A DNA stretch of 64,000 nt from CAUZFZ01 sp963579025 (GTDB taxonomy: Bacteria; Planctomycetota; Planctomycetia; Planctomycetales; Planctomycetaceae): NCBI GenBank assembly GCA_963579025.1, contig CAUZFZ010000008.1, forward strand, positions 62,001-126,000, given 5' to 3'. The translations under genes were made by a program, and so were the position numbers. Positions 8,613 to 15,630 of this stretch are shown in pieces (position 1 is the stretch's first letter; each line of letters opens with the position of its first letter). The notes beneath the pieces are model-generated. The model was given only the letters and a program-made list of their open reading frames with translations, made no database searches and was not told where the DNA came from.

Positions 8613-10187
8613 TCAGTGATTGAAGCGGAACTCGGCGGAACTGACGAGTGCCCACAGAATTGCCTTCCGAGTTGCAGCGTCTTCTGTATGGATGAAGTCT
8701 TTGAGTTGATCCAACTCGGCAGGATTCGGGTCGCGACTGAGCACGCGCCGGAACGCTTGCGCCGCAAACGTATCGGCGTTGTAGAGTTCGTGAGCGGTGA
8801 TCAGATTGTGAATCTCGCTGGAATTGGCCAGGAATAGAGCTTCTCCGGCGCCGCTTTCGAATCCGGACCGTTTCGGATCGAATGATCTCAGTAGTGGCTT
8901 TGCACGCTCGGCCAGTTTACGACGCCATGCCTCGGATCCCGCGGTCTGCGGTTCATCGTCGGATTCAGGCGCGTCGGACGTTTCCGGAACTGCGACGGCC
9001 AGAATTAATGACTCGGCGAGTTGCTGTCGGGTCAACGGGCGAAGTCGAGCCACAGCGAAAGCACCGACATCCGGCTGCCCGCCGTCGCCCACCCAGCGAC
9101 TGTCACGCTGCCATGCCTGAGTCAGCACAATCGACTCGATCAACCGACGGACGTCATAGCCGCTGTCCGCGAAATCATCGGCCAGCCATTCGAGCACCCC
9201 GGGAACACTCGGAGTATTCCTGCTATGCATCTGATCGACGGGATCAACCAGGCCGCGACCAAAGAACCAATGCCACATTCGGTTCACGAACGAACGCCGG
9301 AAAAACGCGTCATCCCGCAGTGCCAGACTGACAAGCTGATCGCGTCGGGTCGGCTGCTTAACGTCCTTCTTCGATTCAGGCGGCGGATCCTTGACCGTTG
9401 AGAGCACCACCGGCTCGAAGAATGCACCGGACAGGAACATCGGACGCGCTGTCTGTTCTTTGCCATCCATCCCGACGAATGTCACCTCGCCGTCTTTCTT
9501 CTCGCTGATCTTGCCTTTGCCGCCCGTCGTTCGATTGAAGAACGCCTGCATGCCGTAGTAATGCCCCTGCTTCCAATCCTCGACCAGAGGATGGTCGTGA
9601 CATCGGGCACAACTGATGTCGACGCCAAAGAACGCGCGCGCCGAATCGACAGTCAGTGCATCGAGGTCCTTCGTGCGGCGATCCAGAAAGCGAATGGCGG
9701 ATTTGGCCTCGTCCGACTTCCACGGACCCAGCAGCATCTCACGAAACATCGTGTCCCATGCTTTGTCCGTGTTCAGCGACTGCTCAACCCAGGTCACGAA
9801 CTTATCGTCCCCGGCCCTCGTGTCCTGAATGATCCCGTCAAGCACTCGAGCAAAGTGAATGGCGAATTCCGGGCTGCTCAACAGATGCCGGACGAACCCT
9901 CTCCGTCTGGTCGATGCGACGTCGCCAAAGAACTGGTTGTATTCCTCCAGCGTCGGAATCCGGCCAATGAGGTCGAGCGAAGTTCGCCGCAGGAACGTTG
10001 CGTCGTCAGCAGGTTCGGCGGGTGTGATGCTGGATGCAGTCCAATGGGCACTGAGCCGCTGGTCAATTTGCCGAGCCACGTCGGCTGGAGTGGACGGAGA
10101 CGCGGCTTCTTCGGCCTGAATCCGAGATAGGCACAGCAGAGGTGCCATCAGGCAGAGAATTCTCGCTGATCGTCCAGCAACTGCCAT
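8613..10187 (-). CDS. DUF1549/DUF1553 domain secreted protein
   Basis: A 524-residue exported protein. The start is the ATG at 10187, giving a signal peptide (MAVAGRSARILCLMAPLLCL, then SRIQAEE). The alternative TTG at 10208 adds only seven residues. DUF1549 covers roughly residues 35-240, including RRTSLDLIGRIPT and a Cys-Ala-Arg-Cys-His motif (ISCARCHDHPLVEDW). DUF1553 covers the rest, including FVNRMWHWFFGRGLV and VLEWLADDFADSGYDVRRLI. Unlike the second module at 24654-26954 it has no N-terminal cytochrome c domain. These proteins are massively expanded in planctomycetes and are thought to act outside the cytoplasm with DUF1501 partners, possibly in polysaccharide handling; the biochemical role is unproven. 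Confidence 0.9.
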   Translation of the reverse strand: MAVAGRSARILCLMAPLLCLSRIQAEEAASPSTPADVARQIDQRLSAHWTASSITPAEPADDATFLRRTSLDLIGRIPTLEEYNQFFGDVASTRRRGFVRHLLSSPEFAIHFARVLDGIIQDTRAGDDKFVTWVEQSLNTDKAWDTMFREMLLGPWKSDEAKSAIRFLDRRTKDLDALTVDSARAFFGVDISCARCHDHPLVEDWKQGHYYGMQAFFNRTTGGKGKISEKKDGEVTFVGMDGKEQTARPMFLSGAFFEPVVLSTVKDPPPESKKDVKQPTRRDQLVSLALRDDAFFRRSFVNRMWHWFFGRGLVDPVDQMHSRNTPSVPGVLEWLADDFADSGYDVRRLIESIVLTQAWQRDSRWVGDGGQPDVGAFAVARLRPLTRQQLAESLILAVAVPETSDAPESDDEPQTAGSEAWRRKLAERAKPLLRSFDPKRSGFESGAGEALFLANSSEIHNLITAHELYNADTFAAQAFRRVLSRDPNPAELDQLKDFIHTEDAATRKAILWALVSSAEFRFNH

Positions 10188-10383
10188 GAGTTCCGAGCCT
10201 TCCCGCAAATTAAGTCAACATGAATCCGCGCAACTCCGGAGCGGACTTCGGCTCGCCACTGTGTGGCGCACGAACTCACCCGGACTGCGACTGCAACGGG
10301 ATTCAATCTCGCCGTTTCGACGCAAAAAAACAATGTCGCTCAGCCGTTTGGCGGCGTCGGCGAAGTCGTTCCTTCGCGGATTC

Positions 10384-10779
10384 TTACCTGGATGACGACG
10401 CGAGCAGGTAGCGGTTCGGAACGGTGACAGCCGTCTGATCATTCTCAAGCCGTAATTGCTCGATGAGTTTCGGACAATGCGGGCACTCCTTGAGATGCTC
10501 GGTGATTTGTTCACGGAGTCCCGGTGTTACATCACCTGCCAGCCAGGCGCGAGCGTTCTCCTGCACATCCTCACAACACACTCCACCAAACAGCGGGGGT
10601 GGAGCATCGGACGGAATCAACTGCGGAACGAATATCGCAACTACCAGGATCGCAACTCCAATTGCGCCGTGGCGAACGACTGCATGGCGTCGACCACGCT
10701 CGATATTCCGCAGCATGCCACTGATCTGCCCCGTCGGACAGTCATTCCAGTCACCCGGTGGAGCGTTGCGATTTTCCAC
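10384..10779 (-). CDS. small membrane protein with C-terminal zinc-finger-like motif
   Basis: A 131-residue protein. Its N-terminal part is basic (RNIERGRRHAVVRHG), followed by one membrane helix at about residues 38-54 and a C-terminal domain with CCEDVQ (68-73) and HLKECPHC (95-102), the His-x3-Cys-x2-Cys pattern of anti-sigma zinc fingers. In normal anti-sigma factors that domain precedes the helix and lies in the cytoplasm. Here it follows the helix, and the positive-inside rule would put it outside, so an anti-sigma role is doubtful. No sigma factor is adjacent. The start is a GTG at 10779, with AGGAGACAGGAC just upstream. It may be a real gene of unknown function. Confidence 0.6.
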   Translation of the reverse strand: MENRNAPPGDWNDCPTGQISGMLRNIERGRRHAVVRHGAIGVAILVVAIFVPQLIPSDAPPPLFGGVCCEDVQENARAWLAGDVTPGLREQITEHLKECPHCPKLIEQLRLENDQTAVTVPNRYLLASSSR

Positions 10780-11044
10780 AGTCCTGTCTCCTGCACGTGG
10801 CAGTCCGGGGTGGTGTCACCGACAGGCACACCCTTTGCGCCTTTCGAGGATTATCGGTTGAAAGTACGCCTACGCTCTGTGGGGTGCTTCACATTATCGT
10901 GCTGCCGCCATTAGACGCAGGCCTGCCCACGTCTGGAGCGCGAACTCCATCTGGCAGAAACTGAGCCGTTGCCGCTAAGAACTTCTGTGTGAGAAGACTC
11001 ACAGACGTACTTTACCCGTCCGACGAGACTTCGCCCAACGGCAG

Positions 11045-11290
11045 CTTGCCACTTTTGAAGGCGCGAAGTTCTGGAGTGCGGTGATGCATCATCGCTCTCC
11101 TATCGTGGCGAAGCCACTTTTGCGGCGCAGCCGCTTTCCATTCTTATTGCGACGGCGTGTCTGCCATTCCACATCAGACGGACTGAAGAGAAAACACTGA
11201 AAAGAAAGCGGCTTCGCCGCGAATGGAAGAATGGGAAAGCGACGATGCATCGTCGCACTCCAAGAGTGGGCAACTTCAAAACTTGCGCCA
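11045..11290. repeat. long imperfect inverted repeat, gene-free region 10780-11343
   Basis: The 564-base gap between the divergent zinc-finger-like gene (10779) and the DUF547 gene (11344) has no credible gene. Most of it folds on itself: GGAGTGCGGTGATGCATC on the left faces GATGCATCGTCGCACTCC on the right, and GGCGAAGCC...GCGGCGCAGCCGC on the left faces GCGGCTTCGCCGCG on the right. The arms are imperfect. Promoters for both flanking genes should be here, but none is clear. Confidence 0.6.
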
Positions 11291-11343
11291 ATGGGATGCA
11301 CGACGGGCTAATGTAAACTTCATTCGTTCAAGGAAGAATTCAG

Positions 11344-12192
11344 ATGAATCGAATTGCAGTTGGTCGAAGGGCGGGATGGTGTGTTGGAGTCATGATCGCC
11401 GTGGTTGTCGTTGCCACTCAAACCACGGTGTCAGCGAAGGATCCTCTCGGTCGCCTCTGGAATGCCGTCCAGCGCGTGTCGATCGACGAGATTGACCACA
11501 CCGCGCTGGACAAGCTGCTGAAGAAGCACGTCGACAAGGACGGCTACGTCGATTACCGCACCTGGTATGCATCCAAGGCGGATCGTCAGGCATTGCGAGC
11601 CTATCTGTCGCTACTGAGTCGTGCGAATCCGTCTGCAGAGGCCGGCCGCGAAGCCCGGCTGGCGTTCTGGATCAACGCGTACAACGCGGTCACGCTCGAG
11701 GGAATCATGCAGGAGTACCCCACCTCCAGCATCCGAAATCACACGGCCAGGCTGTTCGGGTACAACATCTGGAAGGAACTGCCACTGATTGTCGGACCGA
11801 GCCAGTACTCGCTTGAGCACATCGAACATCAGATTCTGCGCAAGATGCGCGAGCCTCGTATCCACTTTGCGATTGTGTGCGCGTCGGTCGGTTGCCCGCG
11901 GCTGCGAAACGAAGCCTACACCACAGCGCGACTGAGTGAGCAGTTGTCCGACAATGCCAGCGATTTCTTTGCGCGACCGCAGAATTTTCGAGTCAGTGGT
12001 AACACATTGTACGTAAGCTCGATTCTGGACTGGTTCGGAGAGGATTTTGGCAAATCCCAGTCCCAGCGCATGGCGTACCTCAAACCGTTCCTGCCGAAGT
12101 CGGTACGTCCCATAGCCACGCGAGCCGGAGCGCGTGTGGCGTATCTGGACTACAACTGGAACCTCAATGACCAGTCAAAGAAGTCGCGCTGA
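11344..12192 (+). CDS. DUF547 domain secreted protein
   Basis: A 282-residue protein with an N-terminal signal segment (GWCVGVMIAVVVVATQTTVSA, mature start near residue 33). The DUF547 domain follows, with KHVDKDGYVDYRTW, ARLAFWINAYNAVTLEGI and the conserved CASVGCPRLRNEAYT block with its Cys pair. DUF547 is widespread in bacteria and plants and has no established reaction; the conserved Asn-Ala-Tyr-Asn and Ser-Val-Gly-Cys-Pro motifs suggest a papain-like or nucleophile site, which is inference. The next gene, a Crp-type regulator, follows after about 60 nt on the same strand and may share the transcript. Confidence 0.9.
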   Translation: MNRIAVGRRAGWCVGVMIAVVVVATQTTVSAKDPLGRLWNAVQRVSIDEIDHTALDKLLKKHVDKDGYVDYRTWYASKADRQALRAYLSLLSRANPSAEAGREARLAFWINAYNAVTLEGIMQEYPTSSIRNHTARLFGYNIWKELPLIVGPSQYSLEHIEHQILRKMREPRIHFAIVCASVGCPRLRNEAYTTARLSEQLSDNASDFFARPQNFRVSGNTLYVSSILDWFGEDFGKSQSQRMAYLKPFLPKSVRPIATRAGARVAYLDYNWNLNDQSKKSR

Positions 12193-12253
12193 ATGTTCGT
12201 GCGTGTGCAGCACTTCGCCATGACATAAAGTTCTGACAGACTCACCTGTAATC

Positions 12254-13042
12254 GTGGAGTCGACTTCACAGCCCGTTCTCAAAGCAGCGGCGAGCCAGAT
12301 GGATGACAGGTTCTGGTATCTGAAGAACAGCGATTTATTCAATCGCCTGAGCCCGGAACAGATCCTGCAACTCGAATCGCGCTGCCGCATCCGTTCGTTC
12401 GAACGCCGCAATCTTGTCTATCTGCCGGCCGACGCGAGCAACGCTGTGCTGCTGCTCGTTTCGGGGCGAGTCAAGCTGTACCACCTGACCAGCGAGGGCA
12501 AAGAGACTCTTTTGGGGCTGATCGAACCGGGCGAACTGTTCGGCGAGCTGGCTGTTCTGGACAGCGGTCGACGGGACGAATTCGCAGAGACGATGTTGAA
12601 GTCGACAGTCATCCTGGTCCCTCGCGACGCGGTGCAAAAACTGATGGAGGAACAGGCTGTCGTTTCTCTGGCAGTGACCCGCCTGATGGGTCTGCGAAGA
12701 CAACGCATGGAACGACGTCTGAAGTCCCTGCTGTTCTGCTCAAACCGCGAGCGACTGATTCACCTGTTGCTGGAGCTGACATCCAAGTATGGACAGCGGT
12801 CTGCGGATGGGATTCAGCTGGGCATCCGGCTGTCGCATCAGGAACTGGCCAGCATGATTGGCAGCACACGTGAAACGGTGACGGTGACTTTGGGAGACCT
12901 GCAACTGGAGGGCAGCGTGATCGTGCGTCGGCGACAGATCATTCTGACGAACGTAGACCGACTTGCGACAAGCATCGGAGAACCTGTTCCGCTGCAACCG
13001 GATATTCAGCCTCAGGAGCCACGGCTGCTGAAGCCCACCTGA
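12254..13042 (+). CDS. Crp/Fnr family transcriptional regulator
   Basis: A 262-residue cytoplasmic DNA-binding regulator. A cyclic-nucleotide-binding-type beta barrel covers about residues 25-140 (VLLLVSGRVKLYHLTSEGKE, IEPGELFGELAVLDSG). A C-terminal helix-turn-helix covers about 165-235, with the classic LSHQELASMIGSTRETVTVT recognition region. The FGE-x-AVL pocket lacks the full Arg-Ser-Ala/Thr set of cAMP-binding CRP, and no Fe-S cysteine cluster of the FNR type is apparent, so the effector is unknown. The start is a GTG at 12254; an ATG at 12299 would remove 15 residues without touching the domain. A strong hairpin terminator follows at 13075-13110. Confidence 0.9.
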   Translation: MESTSQPVLKAAASQMDDRFWYLKNSDLFNRLSPEQILQLESRCRIRSFERRNLVYLPADASNAVLLLVSGRVKLYHLTSEGKETLLGLIEPGELFGELAVLDSGRRDEFAETMLKSTVILVPRDAVQKLMEEQAVVSLAVTRLMGLRRQRMERRLKSLLFCSNRERLIHLLLELTSKYGQRSADGIQLGIRLSHQELASMIGSTRETVTVTLGDLQLEGSVIVRRRQIILTNVDRLATSIGEPVPLQPDIQPQEPRLLKPT

Positions 13043-13074
13043 GCGATGCCGCTGAAGACAAGACAGCAACAAAG

Positions 13075-13110
13075 AAAGCCCGGTCTGATTGAACAGGCCG
13101 GGCTTTTTTT
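13075..13110 (+). terminator. rho-independent terminator, probably bidirectional
   Basis: The stem AAGCCCGGTCTG / CAGGCCGGGCTT has a short ATTGAA loop and is followed by seven T on the plus strand. It lies between the converging Crp-type gene (ends 13042) and the DUF4340 gene (ends 13135). On the minus strand the same stem is followed by a T-rich tract, so it may serve both. Confidence 0.88.
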
Positions 13111-13134
13111 GAATACAGACTTCGCTCCACTGCT

Positions 13135-15483
13135 TTACTCGGTGCTGTCAGCAGGTTTGGCGGGCGAATCACCAACAGGTGGCTTAGCCGGGGTCGGGCC
13201 GGGTTTCAGAGGTGTGGCCGAATCAGCAGGCTTCTCAGCCGGGGCATCATCGGCTGGCTTCGTTTCTGCGGGCTTTGCCGGAGCAGGCGCGTCGGCTGGC
13301 TTTTCTTCCGCGGGCTTTGCCGGAGCAGGTGCGTCGGCTGGCTTTTTGGTCGAGTCTGAATCTGTCGGTTCCGGGGGCGCTGCCGGCTTGTCCGGTGTTG
13401 CACTTGCCGGCTTCTCAGGGGTTCCTTCGGGCGGGACGTCTCCTGGCTCGGGTTCTGGTTTCTCTTTGGCTTTAACAACCTGATCGCGAGTCAGTCGCAG
13501 TTTGTTGAAGTCGTCGGCCGAGATTACGTAGTACCAGTTGCCGAAGCGCTCGTTCAGTTCCTCAATAGTCTCCAAGCCTTCCCCGGTCTTCGTCTCGCGA
13601 TCCTTCGTTTCGCGTTCAAACTCAGCTTTGTCCGCGCGATACTTAATCAGAGCCTTCTTGTAGTCCTCGACGGGATCCGGCTTGAATATCTCCGGGGTCG
13701 TGTCGGTGGGTTCCGTCTCAGGCTTGTCTGCTGGTTCAGTCGCATCCGCAGGCTTCGGTGCATCCGCAGGCTTCGGTGTGTCCGCGGGTTTCGGTGCGTC
13801 AGCAGGCTTCGGTGTGTCCGCAGCTTCAGGCGTGTCAGCGGGTTTCGGTGTGTCTGCAGGCTTCGGTGTGTCCGCAGCTTCAGGAGCGTCAGCGGGTTTC
13901 GGAGCGTCAGCGGCCTCAGGTGTGTCTGCAGCTTCGGTGGTTTCCGGAGCGTCCGCTGCTTCCGGAGTCTCTGTATCAGCCGCCCCTTCATCTTTATCGG
14001 CAGCTTCGTCGCTGTCCGCATCGGCCGGCGCTGCGTCCTCTGTCGGTTTGGTCTCTTCCGTCGATGTTGAAGGCACGGGTGGAGCCTTCGGCGTCGCTGA
14101 TGAATCAGGTGTTGCTGGTTCGGCCGGCGTTTCGGGCTCGACGACGTTTCCGTCCTCGTCGACTATCACACCTTCAGGAACGGCGGGCTTGATCGGCTCA
14201 ACCAGTTCAGGACCCAGAAGCGTTTCGTCGAACGTCGCGCGAACGAACAGGTAGCGGCTCTTCTTCAGCCCTGAATCTGTGTCTTCGTCGGACTCGTCGT
14301 CGCCTGCTTCTTCAGGGCCAGCGGGCTTGTCTTCTTCCTTAGCGTCAGACGATTCATCGCCGTCCTTAGCTGCCGTGCTCGTACCGCCGACCTCGATGTC
14401 TTTGTCTGTGCCTTCGAATTCGTCACCAAAGCTCATGTGGTAACGGATGCCGTCCTTAGTGCCGGCCACAAGCTCACCGGAACTTGTATACAGACTCGGC
14501 TTCTCGACATTGCCGTACAGGAAGAATCCCTTCGGCTGGAGGTCACGCTGAAACATGCTCATGATCTGATTCATGAACTGCGGCGGAGCACCTTCTGGCA
14601 GGATGACTTGCAGGTCGCCCCCCAGAACCTGCTTTCCAGCCAGCGTCGGCCGCTCACGCACTCCGACCAGCTTCAGACTGTCCAGCGTGCTGACCATCTC
14701 CGTCACGTCGCTCTTGTTGACCTCTTCTGCTTCGTCATCCAGTCCGTCGAGTTTCCAGTCATCCGTCGAGCTTTCTCGTGTCAGAAGCGACTCAACGGAT
14801 TCGACAATGTCCTGTCCGTCGACTTTCGTCGTGCGTGACTCAAGCCGCGCAAGTTTGTCCCGGTCGAGCTTGAGCAGGTCGTCTTCAACCCAGTCGCTGA
14901 ACTTCGTGGACAGGTCGATTTCGAGAGAAGCAATGTACGTTTCTTTTTCATCGGGAATTCGTACGTAATAGCTGCCCGTCTGGTCCGGAACCTCGTTGCC
15001 GACAATCAACTCAGCCATAATCGACTTATCGCTGAGGGTACCTGCCTCCCCTTCAAAGATCGTGATTTTCTGGCCACGGCCTTTCAGCTCCTGCGACTCG
15101 TCTTCAGGATCAATCACGCCCAGACGTGCATGATCATTGGTCTGGCGGCTGGCGAGTGCACCGCGCGTGGTGCCCACCAGGGATGCTGCGGTTTTACCGA
15201 GCCGGTCTTCGCCGTCAGCCGGATAGTGGTTGTAGTCGGGCAGTTCCCAGACGCCATCGACCTTCTGAACGACGAATTTGTCCATGTCGGCCTGCTCGTC
15301 GTTAAACACAACGACGACCAGTCCGGTCGCGTCGTTAACTTTCAGATCTTCAAAGAATGGCTCACCGACTTTGCCGAAGCCGTCAACCGGCGTCGGTCGC
15401 GTGACAGACCACGTGCCCGCTGCCAGCAGAACGGAGACGACAGCAGCGACCAGGAATTTCAACGTTTGTGTCTGCGGATTCAT
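13135..15483 (-). CDS. DUF4340 protein with long low-complexity Pro/Ala/Asp tail
   Basis: A 782-residue protein with an N-terminal membrane/signal helix (LKFLVAAVVSVLLAAGTWSV). Beta-rich DUF4340 repeats follow to about residue 370 (VVVVFNDEQADMDKFVVQKV, YYVRIPDEKETYIASLEI). The remainder is dominated by acidic then Pro-Ala-Asp/Lys repeats (units such as ADTPKPADAPKP and EKPADAPAPAKP), broken by one ordered segment near 600-680 (ETIEELNERFGNWYYVISAD). DUF4340 proteins are regularly encoded after GldG/ABC permease genes, as here: the gene follows the permease-GldG fusion. It is probably a periplasmic, membrane-anchored accessory subunit. The tail length is unusual and may vary between strains through repeat slippage. 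Confidence 0.88.
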   Translation of the reverse strand: MNPQTQTLKFLVAAVVSVLLAAGTWSVTRPTPVDGFGKVGEPFFEDLKVNDATGLVVVVFNDEQADMDKFVVQKVDGVWELPDYNHYPADGEDRLGKTAASLVGTTRGALASRQTNDHARLGVIDPEDESQELKGRGQKITIFEGEAGTLSDKSIMAELIVGNEVPDQTGSYYVRIPDEKETYIASLEIDLSTKFSDWVEDDLLKLDRDKLARLESRTTKVDGQDIVESVESLLTRESSTDDWKLDGLDDEAEEVNKSDVTEMVSTLDSLKLVGVRERPTLAGKQVLGGDLQVILPEGAPPQFMNQIMSMFQRDLQPKGFFLYGNVEKPSLYTSSGELVAGTKDGIRYHMSFGDEFEGTDKDIEVGGTSTAAKDGDESSDAKEEDKPAGPEEAGDDESDEDTDSGLKKSRYLFVRATFDETLLGPELVEPIKPAVPEGVIVDEDGNVVEPETPAEPATPDSSATPKAPPVPSTSTEETKPTEDAAPADADSDEAADKDEGAADTETPEAADAPETTEAADTPEAADAPKPADAPEAADTPKPADTPKPADTPEAADTPKPADAPKPADTPKPADAPKPADATEPADKPETEPTDTTPEIFKPDPVEDYKKALIKYRADKAEFERETKDRETKTGEGLETIEELNERFGNWYYVISADDFNKLRLTRDQVVKAKEKPEPEPGDVPPEGTPEKPASATPDKPAAPPEPTDSDSTKKPADAPAPAKPAEEKPADAPAPAKPAETKPADDAPAEKPADSATPLKPGPTPAKPPVGDSPAKPADSTE

Positions 15484-15600
15484 CTTCGTAACCCGTTGAT
15501 TTCGGTGAATGTCAAAGTAACCGTCTCAAGTGGCGAGATCAGTCTTCAAGCAATCATGCTGCCCGTTTCAGGGCGTGTAATCCTGGAAAAAGTTCGGCCA

Positions 15601-15624
15601 CTCTCCCCACGGGGGGGAGAGGGG
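15601..15624. other. GC hairpin between gldG-type and DUF4340 genes
   Basis: CTCTCCCC faces GGGGAGAG around a short C/G loop, a few bases beyond the stop of the permease-GldG gene. No T-run follows on the minus strand, so it may attenuate or protect mRNA ends rather than terminate. Confidence 0.45.
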
Positions 15625-15630
15625 ACTGAA

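Noticed and set aside
13682..14254. Plus-strand Gly/Ser/Ala-rich open frame opposite the DUF4340 gene
   Set aside because: Its Ser-Ala-Gly-Phe-Gly repeats are the complement of the Pro-Ala-Asp/Lys repeat codons; there is no signal, ribosome site or domain.
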